Assembly: GCA_903922535.1 (NCBI GenBank)
Contig: CAIXUF010000118.1
Location: 1-20,131 of the forward strand
Length of the DNA: 20,131 nt
Direction: 5' to 3'
Source of the DNA: Candidatus Hydrogenedentota bacterium
GTDB taxonomy: Bacteria; Hydrogenedentota; Hydrogenedentia; Hydrogenedentiales; CAITNO01
Numbering within the stretch: position 1 is the first letter of the stretch; every line of letters begins with the position of its first letter. This document shows positions 7,980-14,950 of this stretch, piece after piece. The notes beneath the pieces were generated by a model. The model did not search any database and had not been told where the DNA came from. It saw nothing but the letters and a program-made list of their open reading frames with translations. The translations under genes were made by a program, and so were the position numbers.

Positions 7980-8552
7980 TCATATGCACAACGTGCCGGT
8001 AGATTTCGGCATAAGACCGAAGAAACTCTCACACCCAGCTTGAACGGTATTGATATCGCCAGTGCGGAAAACTTCCGTGTGAATTCGTTCTGTGCCATCG
8101 GTAACACAGTCAATCGCCGTCTTCTCCCAGCGCCTCTTACAGGGCCACGTCTTAATAACCTTGGCAAAAGGGGCTGAACATTTTAGGTGCCGTAGTCTGT
8201 CGGAGACGCGAACAGCAAAACCGACTTTGAACCATCCGGGGTCATGGTTTGGCTCCAGAGCCAGAAGGTAGAAGAACCCTTCCTCGGCGAATTCATCCTC
8301 TGCAACAGAGGTCTGAGCATGATGAGCTTCACTCCGAGAGGCAACGCGAGACTGTAATTCCTCCCTAACACGGCGTAAATCATCCGTCGTGATATAGGCA
8401 ACAATCTGTCCTGCGTTGGTGGTGCTTCTGGATTTTGTCGGCTCGATATCAAGACGTTTCAGGACCTTGAAAATCGCCGCCTTGTGCTTGCCGCATTCTC
8501 TTGCCGCATCAATGACCGAGATAATATCTGCAGCTCTGTCCGAGTCTTTCAT
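7980..8552 (-). CDS. HTH-like plus GIY-YIG-like (T5orf172/Mug113-type) protein
   Basis: The 190-residue protein has an N-terminal segment (about 8-65: ISVIDAARECGKHKAAIFKVLKRL, later VAYITTDDLRRV) that looks like a DNA-binding helix-turn-helix. A C-terminal domain follows from about residue 92: FFYLLALEP, GWFKVGFAVRVSDRLRHLKCSAPF and IHTEVF. The order (aromatic-YLL, FKVG...R...RL..L, then H..F) is that of GIY-YIG-like T5orf172/Mug113 domains, found in phage and mobile-element proteins. ATG 8552 is preferred over GTG 8585, but no strong ribosome-binding site is visible. Two 60-base stretches I counted are 47-48 % GC, well below neighbouring genes, which suggests transfer. It lies 68 bases downstream of the PIN/partner pair on the same strand. 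Biological role unknown. Confidence 0.6.
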   Translation of the reverse strand: MKDSDRAADIISVIDAARECGKHKAAIFKVLKRLDIEPTKSRSTTNAGQIVAYITTDDLRRVREELQSRVASRSEAHHAQTSVAEDEFAEEGFFYLLALEPNHDPGWFKVGFAVRVSDRLRHLKCSAPFAKVIKTWPCKRRWEKTAIDCVTDGTERIHTEVFRTGDINTVQAGCESFFGLMPKSTGTLCI

Positions 8553-8620
8553 TGTATTCTCTGTTCCCACCCGGGGCAAAAGCACTCACGGATATGCTTT
8601 TCAATCTGCCGAAAAGTGTA

Positions 8621-8836
8621 TCAGTCCCTGTCCTTCACTGGTGAAGCATTCCGCAGTTTCATGGCCGCGGCACTGATTTCCTCGACCGTCTTGTCCGGCC
8701 AAAGATTTCGCTGCCATGCCGTGTAGTCGAAAGGCTCGCGCAGGATCAACGTGACAAAGCGTTCCGCCTCGACGGCCCCCAACGCCTCCGCCAGCGCCCG
8801 CAGACCATCAACGCGCAATTCGGTGTCGGTTCTCAT
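8621..8836 (-). CDS. Small partner (putative antitoxin) of the PIN-domain protein
   Basis: The 71-residue product begins MRTDTELRVDGLRALAEALG, continues EAERFVTLILREPFDYTAWQRNLW and ends in a charged helix. I recognise the pattern (AERF..LI.REPFDYT.WQ..LW, then VEEIS..AM) as that of small proteins repeatedly encoded beside PIN proteins of the type next door, but I know of no defined biochemical role. Its ATG (8834-8836) overlaps the PIN gene's TGA (8833-8835) in an ATGA arrangement, indicating translational coupling. Here the presumed antitoxin is second in the operon, the reverse of most VapBC pairs. Antitoxin function is inferred from size, coupling and the PIN partner. Confidence 0.72.
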   Translation of the reverse strand: MRTDTELRVDGLRALAEALGAVEAERFVTLILREPFDYTAWQRNLWPDKTVEEISAAAMKLRNASPVKDRD

Positions 8837-9267
8837 ACATTCAACTCCCGTATCAGGGAAGGCGGGTCCAAGACCCGGATTTGGTCCAGACTCCCGGTTC
8901 GTTTAAGAATCATGTCGTCGGTGGTTACGAAGTAATCGCAGCCGCCGGAAATCGCACAAGCCACGTGCAGCGCGTCCTTCGCCTGCAGTTCAAGATGCTT
9001 GAGGACTAATGCCTGTTGAACAACCGTTTCCGTTTCGTCCACGTCCAAAGAAGCGAATGCTCTCCATGCGGCTATTGTGCGCCTTCGTTCGGCGTATGGA
9101 TTTGCCCCGTTTTCGAAGTCCAACACATACGACCAACACAACTCCCACACGCCCTCTCGAATCTTCTCCTGGATGTGAAGCTTTGCCTCCGTCTCAAGGC
9201 GGATCCGCGTGTGCCGCTGGTCGTCGAAGGGTCGGTTGAAACAGCAATTGTCAAGGTAGATCCGCAT
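8833..9267 (-). CDS. PIN-domain protein (putative VapC-like ribonuclease toxin)
   Basis: The 144-residue product begins MRIYLDNCCFNRPFDDQ, with the first PIN acidic residue at Asp6. It later has AKDALHVACAISGGCDYFVTTDD (about 96-118), which holds the central Asp98 and the C-terminal acidic cluster (Asp111, Asp117, Asp118) of the Mg-dependent PIN nuclease fold. Many PIN proteins are RNases of VapBC toxin-antitoxin systems. ATGs at 9282, 9279 and 9267 are in frame; 9267 is preferred because relatives start at MRIYLD and GGAG lies six bases upstream. AAGG before 9282 makes the longer form possible. It is translationally coupled to the small protein downstream. Nuclease fold is likely; toxicity is inference. 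Confidence 0.82.
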   Translation of the reverse strand: MRIYLDNCCFNRPFDDQRHTRIRLETEAKLHIQEKIREGVWELCWSYVLDFENGANPYAERRRTIAAWRAFASLDVDETETVVQQALVLKHLELQAKDALHVACAISGGCDYFVTTDDMILKRTGSLDQIRVLDPPSLIRELNV

Positions 9268-9297
9268 GTCGGGCTCCATCATAACTTACCTTAACAT

Positions 9298-9327
9298 ACG
9301 ATACCCCCAAACCTGCCCTTTCGGCAA
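9298..9327 (-). promoter_or_regulatory. Weak promoter candidate for the PIN operon
   Basis: On the minus strand TTGCCG (9322-9327) and TATCGT (9298-9303) are separated by 18 bases and lie just upstream of the PIN gene. Each hexamer has only four consensus bases, so this is tentative. Confidence 0.25.
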
Positions 9328-9360
9328 GCGTCCGCAGTCCATATCGTCTTCCCGCACCTT

Positions 9361-9378
9361 TGCGGCGGGAACGCCGCA
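9361..9378. repeat. Perfect intergenic hairpin
   Basis: TGCGGCG, loop GGAA, CGCCGCA gives a perfect 7-base stem with a tetraloop between the end of mutY and the start of the PIN operon. Neither strand has a T-run after it, so an intrinsic terminator is doubtful. A short CGAAACACGAAACACG direct repeat follows. Confidence 0.45.
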
Positions 9379-9422
9379 GCTGCGAAACACGAAACACGCA
9401 AGACGCCAGCAGTCCTATTCCG

Positions 9423-10523
9423 TTACTCTTCCGACGTGTTGAACAGGTCCGGCTCGGACGGCGCGAGGGTTGTCAAGAATTTGTGGTTGGCTTTGGGGAA
9501 GGGCACGGACCCGAAATCGCCCGGCGCGATCCAGCGCAGTTCCTTGTGTTCTCTTGCCTGCGGCTCGCCCGCTTCGATGTCGCAGCGGTAGACGTTGAGC
9601 GTTACTTTGAAATGCGTGTAGGCGTGGCGGACGCAGGCGATTAGTCCGCCTACGCGCACCGTGACGCCGAGCGCTTCGGCGCATGCGCGTTGAAGGGCCT
9701 GCTGGTGGGTTTCACCGGGGGCAAGGGTGCCGCCGGGGAATTCCCAGAGCCCGCCCAGGAGCCCTTCCGAAGGGCGGCGTCCGATGAGATAGGCACCGTC
9801 GCCGTTCTGGATCACAGCCACCACCATCTCGCGCTGGGGCACTTCTTTCTTCGGCCGCTTTACGGGCAGCAATTCGGCCACGCCCGCCATGCGGGCGGCG
9901 CACATCTCTGCCAGCGGGCAGAGGTCGCACCGGGGCTGGCGCGGTGTGCACACGCGCGCGCCCAGTTCCATCATGGCCTGGTTGAACTCGCCGGGATGAT
10001 GCGCGGGCACAAGCTCTTCGGCAATCGCCCAGAGATCCTCCTCGACGGCGGGATCGTCCACGGGGTCGTCGATGTGGCGCAGGCGGGCGAGGACGCGCTT
10101 CACGTTGCCGTCGACGACGGGCACGCGCTCGCCGAAGGCGATGCTGGCGACGGCCCCGGCCGTGTAGCGGCCCACACCGGGCAGCATCTGGAGCAGCCGC
10201 GCCGTGTCGGGAAACTTGCCGTCATGCCGGTCGCGGATTTCCCGCGCGGCGGCGTGAAGGTTGCGCGCGCGGGTGTAGTAGCCGAGCCCCTCCCACAGCT
10301 TGAGCACGGCCTCCTCGGTCGCGTCGGCCAGGGCCGTGACCGTCGGAAAGGCGGCCACGAAGCGTTCGTAGTAAGGGAGACCCTGATCGACGCGGGTCTG
10401 CTGCAGGATTATTTCAGACAGCCAAATAAGATAAGGGTCGCGGGTGCGCCGGAACGGAAGATCGCGCGCCTCCTCCTTGAACCAGTCGAGCAGGCGTTTG
10501 CGAATCGCTTCGGTTTCGCGCAT
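9423..10523 (-). CDS. mutY: Adenine DNA glycosylase MutY
   Basis: The 366-residue base-excision-repair enzyme removes adenine mispaired with 8-oxoguanine. The catalytic Glu37 is in SEIILQQTRV, the helix-hairpin-helix is LPGVGRYTAGA (114-124), and the catalytic Asp138 is in VVDGNVKRV. The 4Fe-4S cluster cysteines are 192, 199, 202 and 208 (C-x6-C-x2-C-x5-C). These positions coincide with the Escherichia coli numbering. The C terminus (about 225-360) is the NUDIX-like domain that recognises 8-oxoG, with GGLWEFPGGTLAPGET. LPF replaces the usual LPW near residue 23. The ATG at 10521-10523 has only a weak ribosome-binding site, and nine bases separate it from the upstream lipoprotein gene, so it is probably co-transcribed with the two lipoproteins. 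Confidence 0.96.
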   Translation of the reverse strand: MRETEAIRKRLLDWFKEEARDLPFRRTRDPYLIWLSEIILQQTRVDQGLPYYERFVAAFPTVTALADATEEAVLKLWEGLGYYTRARNLHAAAREIRDRHDGKFPDTARLLQMLPGVGRYTAGAVASIAFGERVPVVDGNVKRVLARLRHIDDPVDDPAVEEDLWAIAEELVPAHHPGEFNQAMMELGARVCTPRQPRCDLCPLAEMCAARMAGVAELLPVKRPKKEVPQREMVVAVIQNGDGAYLIGRRPSEGLLGGLWEFPGGTLAPGETHQQALQRACAEALGVTVRVGGLIACVRHAYTHFKVTLNVYRCDIEAGEPQAREHKELRWIAPGDFGSVPFPKANHKFLTTLAPSEPDLFNTSEE

Positions 10524-10532
10524 TCGTGCGGC

Positions 10533-11996
10533 CTATTGAAGCATGCCGTCGGGCAGCGTTTCGCCAAAGGGCTTCAGCGGACAGGCCGCGTAGAGCGTGC
10601 GGAGATTCCGGGCGTATTCGGAACCGAGCGACGCGTAGTCGCGCAGCGCGGTCTCCACGTCGCGTGTTTCGACGGCGGCATAGTTGAGGCGGTTGGCGGG
10701 CGTGCCGTCGTTGAGCGTGGGAAGATTGCTGAGCTGCCCCGCATAGCGCTCCATGATGCGCCTCATCTTCGGCGCGTTCAGAATCGACACGGCCGGCTTG
10801 GCGTCGCGGTAGTACTCCACAAACTTGTCCGGGCTGGTGGCCCAGTACCAAGTGGTGTGTCCCGCGAAGGGTTCGGGCCCGCCCTCGTCCATGTAGAACA
10901 GCGTCCACTGTTTGTCCTTGCTGAAGGCGCGATCGATGTTCTTGGGCTTGTCCGCAGGCTGCTTTGTTGCGTCGCGCATCATTTCGGTGGTGATGACGAA
11001 GGAGTTGTCCTGCTTTGGCTCGACATGCACAAAGACCTGATCCTTTGGCAGCGCGTCCTCGAAGACTCTGCGCGCGTGATCGTTCGGCGTAAGTTCGTCG
11101 AAGCCGCGCTTGTAGCCCGCGGGGAACTTGGACAGGTCCACGGGGCGCAGCGTGGTGCGCGTCATGCCCTCCATCGGCACGAGCATGTCGCCGGTTGCGC
11201 AGGTGACCATGGTGGGGTTGGTGATGCGGTCCGCGCAGGAAACGGGACTGAGGTTGTACCAGGTTTCGTCGGCGAAATCCTTAGTGAAGTAGTTAAAGGC
11301 CTGATCTGCCAAGGTGGCCACCATGCCGAGGACCGGCATGGGTCCGGCGGCAACGGCCGCCTGATCCGGGTAGCCGGCGAGCGGGGCGTTTGCCGCAATG
11401 TAATTGAAGTTGTAGTCCCAGTTGACGACGGGCGCGTCGGCCGTGGTGGAGGTGACGGGGAACATGTCGGCGCTCATTTCGAGGGCCATGTAGCCGCCCT
11501 GGCTGCCGCCGTCGATGTGCAGGCGTGTGCGGTCCACAAAGGGCACGCGCCGGGCCCACTCGATGATGGCGCGGGCGAGATTGTTTCCGTTGCCCACGGA
11601 CACGTCGATGGGCGACTCGCCGTCCGCCGCGGTGTATGCGGCGGAAAACACGACCCAGCCCTTGCTGGCCCAATGCTTGGCGCCGTTCACATCCTTTTCA
11701 TAGTGCACGTGGCAGAAGGCGGGCGTCCTGGTGCCGGGCCTGACTGCGGCGAGGGAAAACACCACCCGCGCAAGGCCGGTCTTGGCGTCGCCGCGAACGC
11801 CTAGATAGGGCACGCGCACCGTCACGACACCATAGCCACCGTCCGCCTTTTCCGAAACCACGGTGACCGCGCCGTCGAATCCAGACTCGGTCGGCACGGC
11901 GCCTTTCACGAAGTCCGAACACCCGGCAAGGACAATGAGGCAGAGAACCACCATGAACCATGCCGCGGTGCGCGGTGCGAAAAGGGGTCGTGTCAT
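10533..11996 (-). CDS. Lipoprotein of the alpha/beta-hydrolase fold
   Basis: The 487-residue protein has a short basic N terminus, a hydrophobic stretch (VVLCLIVLAGC) and a lipobox LAGC with Cys26 as the predicted lipidation site, so it should be anchored in the envelope facing the periplasm or outside. GGSQGG at 163-168 is a classic nucleophile elbow with Ser165, preceded by VPFVDRTRLHIDG as in serine esterase/peptidase-like hydrolases. The downstream TMVTCATGDMLVPMEG likely carries the acid residue, and a His in the C-terminal third (for example GHTTWYW) could complete the triad. The substrate is not recognisable. The ATG at 11994-11996 is preceded by GGGAG. It lies 24 bases after the DUF1080 lipoprotein gene, probably in one operon with it and mutY. 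Confidence 0.72.
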   Translation of the reverse strand: MTRPLFAPRTAAWFMVVLCLIVLAGCSDFVKGAVPTESGFDGAVTVVSEKADGGYGVVTVRVPYLGVRGDAKTGLARVVFSLAAVRPGTRTPAFCHVHYEKDVNGAKHWASKGWVVFSAAYTAADGESPIDVSVGNGNNLARAIIEWARRVPFVDRTRLHIDGGSQGGYMALEMSADMFPVTSTTADAPVVNWDYNFNYIAANAPLAGYPDQAAVAAGPMPVLGMVATLADQAFNYFTKDFADETWYNLSPVSCADRITNPTMVTCATGDMLVPMEGMTRTTLRPVDLSKFPAGYKRGFDELTPNDHARRVFEDALPKDQVFVHVEPKQDNSFVITTEMMRDATKQPADKPKNIDRAFSKDKQWTLFYMDEGGPEPFAGHTTWYWATSPDKFVEYYRDAKPAVSILNAPKMRRIMERYAGQLSNLPTLNDGTPANRLNYAAVETRDVETALRDYASLGSEYARNLRTLYAACPLKPFGETLPDGMLQ

Positions 11997-12020
11997 GCGG
12001 CGGGGCTCCCGGGGTGTGGC

Positions 12021-13319
12021 TTACAGCTTCTTGAGGCGAAGATTGCGGTAGGACACCCAGCAGTTGTGGTCGGTGAGACAGATGAAGCCCTTCTTGAGGC
12101 GGTCCTTCATCACGTCGTGTTTGCTGAAATCGAGATCCTGCACAACCTTGCCGTTGAGCGTGGCCTTGTAGTGCGGGCCATCCAGAATGAGTTCGGTCGT
12201 GTTCCATTCCCCTTCGGGCTTGTTTGCGATGCATTTGGGCGCGAGCACCTCGTAGATGGAACCGGTGGAGGTGTCTGTCGGCGCCTTAATATAACTGTCG
12301 CCGAGCATTTGGAATTCAAAGCCAATCTTGGAGGCGCGTGAATCGCGCGGGGCGCGGCACCACACGCCACTGTTGCCGTCCTTCTTAATCTTCCAGTCGA
12401 AGCGAAGGATGAAGTTGTCATAGCGGTCACGGGTCATGATTGCGCCGGCACCGCCGCGCACCCATGTGATGCAGCCGTCCTTTGCCTCGAAAGACTGAAT
12501 GCCGGGCGTGCGGGAAAACCAGCCGTTCAGCGTCTTGCCATCGAAGAGCGCGATGAACCCGTCCTTGCGGTCCTGCTCGCTGAGGACGGAATTGTCCGGG
12601 GTCCAGGCCGCGCGCTCGACGGGATCCGTGAACGCCTTGTCCATGCGGGCATAGACCGCGTCGTCGGCCGGCATGACAAAGTTGACTTCGCGGCGTCCGT
12701 CGTCCGGCAGGGCGCCGACCACCAGTTTGCGCAGGCCCTCGCCCTTTGGGGGCACGGCGTCGACGGTGATCATGTCTGCGTTGGCCGGTGCCGCGACCAA
12801 GAGATTTGACGCGGTCTTTTTGAACTTCTTTGCCAGTTCCGCGGCGTTGGGGCCGTCAATCCAGTAGGCCGCGCGGCCTTCTTTCTTCAATGCCTTTGCC
12901 GCGGTCACCACGGCGCGATCACGCAGCGCCGGGTCATCGGCCACTTTCGCCAGCACGCGGACGACAATGGTCATGTTCTGGCCCTTGCAGCGGTCTGCAT
13001 AGGCAACGATGGTCTCGACCGCTTTGGGGTCGATGGATTTGCCGTCGGCGCTGATCCCGGAGAGTTCGATGCAGACGGTGTTGCCGCCCGATTCGCCGAT
13101 GCGGCCCAGCGCCGGCAGGTTGAGCTTCGGCCCCGCCTCGCAGAGACCGGGCACGGTGACAGCGTGGATGCTGAAATCCTTGTCCCCTTTGCGCAGGCCC
13201 AGGCGTCCCATGCGCAGATCATCCTTGCCAATGGGCACCGACTGGCTGACGCAGCCGGACAGGAGAAACACGGCCGTCAAGACCGCGGGCAAGCCGAATC
13301 GAATCATGGAGAAACGCAT
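12021..13319 (-). CDS. DUF1080 (3-keto-disaccharide hydrolase-like) lipoprotein
   Basis: The 432-residue product has a signal peptide with lipobox LLSGC (Cys23). An N-terminal region of about 230 residues follows that I do not recognise. From about residue 252 comes a DUF1080 domain: DGFIALFDGKTLNGWFSR, NFILRFDWKIKKDGNSGVWCRAP, GSIYEV, GEWNTTELILDGPHYKATLNGKVVQD, and terminal GFICLTDHNCWVSYRNLRLKKL. DUF1080 domains have a concanavalin-like fold, and some are 3-keto-glucoside hydrolases; they are abundant in polysaccharide-degrading Planctomycetes-like bacteria. ATG 13317-13319 is chosen over the longer frame because AAAGGA precedes it and the signal peptide follows directly. A promoter-like TTGACT/TAGAGT pair lies upstream. 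The substrate is unknown. Confidence 0.86.
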   Translation of the reverse strand: MRFSMIRFGLPAVLTAVFLLSGCVSQSVPIGKDDLRMGRLGLRKGDKDFSIHAVTVPGLCEAGPKLNLPALGRIGESGGNTVCIELSGISADGKSIDPKAVETIVAYADRCKGQNMTIVVRVLAKVADDPALRDRAVVTAAKALKKEGRAAYWIDGPNAAELAKKFKKTASNLLVAAPANADMITVDAVPPKGEGLRKLVVGALPDDGRREVNFVMPADDAVYARMDKAFTDPVERAAWTPDNSVLSEQDRKDGFIALFDGKTLNGWFSRTPGIQSFEAKDGCITWVRGGAGAIMTRDRYDNFILRFDWKIKKDGNSGVWCRAPRDSRASKIGFEFQMLGDSYIKAPTDTSTGSIYEVLAPKCIANKPEGEWNTTELILDGPHYKATLNGKVVQDLDFSKHDVMKDRLKKGFICLTDHNCWVSYRNLRLKKL

Positions 13320-13368
13320 GGCAGGAAATCCTTTCGTTGCATAGGGGGAAATGCCGGACAACGGGGTT

Positions 13369-13397
13369 ACTCTACCATCCGGCCTGAAACCAGTCAA
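13369..13397 (-). promoter_or_regulatory. Promoter of the DUF1080-hydrolase-mutY operon
   Basis: On the minus strand TTGACT (13392-13397) and TAGAGT (13369-13374) are separated by exactly 17 bases, 50 bases before the DUF1080 start codon. Hexamers match consensus at 5 of 6 and 4 of 6 positions. Confidence 0.55.
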
Positions 13398-13627
13398 CGG
13401 AGGAAACTGACCCCGTGTTGGCTGGGACGGTTTCAGGGGCGGACGGGTGGTGGCGCGGGGATGACGTTATTATTAGGGGGTGTCAGGGCCGGAGGCGGGT
13501 GGGGGCGTGTGGGGCAACGCAGCGGCAGGACCGCTAGAAGTGCTAATGGTAATATGAAAAGGGCAAGAGAAGGAGGGGAAGGGCGGAGCTGGTGTGCCTG
13601 TGCGGGCCTGGATGGTGGGGGTGTAGA
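13398..13627. other. G-rich lead-in to the tandem array, no gene seen
   Basis: This stretch is strongly G-rich on the plus strand, like the array it precedes, but lacks the TACCCGC/GCGGGTA hairpin. It contains one small dyad (AGCGG/CCGCT near 13520-13535) and no start codon with a convincing ribosome-binding site. I see no gene here. Confidence 0.5.
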
Positions 13628-14842
13628 TACCCGCTTAGGCGGGTATGGCGGCAGGGGCTGGGCTGATGTGGCTGTGGCTTCCAGAGTGGCGGCGTGGGTA
13701 CCCGCTTTCGCGGGTGTGCCGGCAGGGGCTGGGCTGATGTGGCTGTGGCTTCCAGAGTGGCGGCGTGGGTACCCGCTTTCGTGGGTATGACGGCAGGGCG
13801 GGGCTGATGTGGGTGAGGCTGCCAGCGTGGCGGGCGTGGGTACCCATTTTCGCGAGTATGACGGCAGGGACGGGGCTGAGGTGGCGGCGGTGGCCGGAAT
13901 GGCGGGCGTGGGTACCCGCTTTCGCGGGTATGACGGCAGGGGTTGGGCTGGTGTGGCTGTGGCGGTCGGAATGGCGGGCGTGGGTACCCGCTTTCGCGGG
14001 TATGACGGCAGTGGCGGGGCTGGTGTGGCTGTGGCGGCCGGAATGGTGGGCGCGGGTAGCTGCTTTCGCGGGTATGACGGCAGGGGTTGAGCTGGTGTGG
14101 CTGTGGCGGCCGGAATGGTGGGCGCGGGTAGCTGCTTTCGCGGGTATGACGGCAGGGGTTGAGCTGGTGTGGCTGTGGCGGTCGGAATGGCGGGCGCGCG
14201 TATCCGCTGTCGCGGGTGTGACGGAATGGGCCGGGCTATGCGGTTGTGCGGGCAAAAATGGTGGGCTTGGGTATCCGCTTTCGCGGGTATGACGGTGGGG
14301 GCGGGGCTGGTGTGGCTGTGGTGGCCGGAATGGCGGGCGTGAGTACCCGCTTTCGCGGGTATGACAGCGGGGGTGGGACTGGTGAGCCTGTTGTGACCGG
14401 ACTGGTGCGTCTGGGTACCCGCTTTCGCGGGTATGACGGCGGAGGTGGGACTGGTGTGCCTGTTGTGACCGAAATGGTGCGCTTGGGTACCCGCCTTCGG
14501 GGGTATGACGGTGTCGGCGGGACTGGTGCGGCTGCTGTGGCCGGAATGGTGCGGCTGGGTACCCGCTTTCGCGGGTATGACGAAAGGGGTTGGGTTAGTG
14601 TGGCTGTGACAGCCGGAATGGTGGGTGTGGTACCCGCTTTCGGGGGTATGACGGCAGGGGCGGTCTGGTGTGGTGGCGCGGTCCAAGATGATGGGGTGGA
14701 TACCCGCTTTGGCGGGTATGACGAAAGGGGTTGGGTTAGTGTGGCTGTGACGGTCGGAATGGAGGGTGTGGTACCCGGTTTCGCGGGAATGACGGCCGGG
14801 GCTGGGCTATGCGGCTGTGCGGTGCTCATTGGCGGTAGATTG
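13628..14842. repeat. Tandem array of 17 hairpin units, period 70-72 bases
   Basis: Seventeen head-to-tail units start at 13628, 13699, 13770, 13841, 13913, 13985, 14057, 14129, 14201, 14272, 14344, 14416, 14488, 14560, 14631, 14701 and 14772. Each opens with TACCCGCTTTCGCGGGTA or a variant (7-base stem, TTTC loop) followed by TGAC and a G-rich, C-poor spacer that is itself conserved (GGCTGGTGTGGCTGTGG, CGGAATGG). Units 7 and 8 are nearly identical, and parts of units 14 and 16 match, so the array grew by local duplication. On the minus strand the core reads as the familiar GTCATACCCGCGAAAGCGGG repeat whose accidental translation is VIPAKAG. Because 72 is divisible by three and stops are rare, several frames are open, but I see no ribosome-binding site or codon signal supporting a protein. 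Confidence 0.92.
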
Positions 14843-14917
14843 GGGTTAGGTACGGGACCGATTGGAGGGTGCGATGTTTGGCGCGGGGTGCGGGGCAGGC
14901 AACGGGCAATGAGGCTA

Positions 14918-14933
14918 TGTTCCACGTGGAACA
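14918..14933. promoter_or_regulatory. parS: parS-type ParB-binding site 1
   Basis: TGTTCCACGTGGAACA is a perfect 16-base palindrome matching the bacterial chromosomal parS consensus (TGTTnCACGTGnAACA). It lies 17 bases beyond the end of rsmG and about 75 bases from the end of the hairpin array. ParB binds and spreads from such sites to segregate the origin region. No parA or parB gene is in the window. Confidence 0.88.
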
Positions 14934-14950
14934 TGGGGGATGGATAGGGT

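Noticed and set aside
9690..11804. 704-codon open frame on the plus strand
   Set aside because: It is antisense to mutY and the hydrolase lipoprotein, both well supported by motifs. It is a GC-rich shadow frame with no domain I recognise.
13576..13583. GGGAAGGG as an FtsK-orienting (KOPS-like) site
   Set aside because: One 8-base match in a G-rich stretch is expected by chance.
13628..14842. CRISPR array
   Set aside because: The segments between hairpins are conserved copies of each other rather than unique spacers, the period is 70-72 bases, and no cas gene is in view.
13433..14947. Long open frames on both strands through the array (up to 417 codons) with repeats such as VIPAKAGTQ or GTRFRGYDG
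   Set aside because: The 72-base period is a multiple of three and stops are rare, so several frames are open at once. None has a ribosome-binding site or a recognisable domain, and the peptides are the familiar translations of non-coding hairpin repeats.
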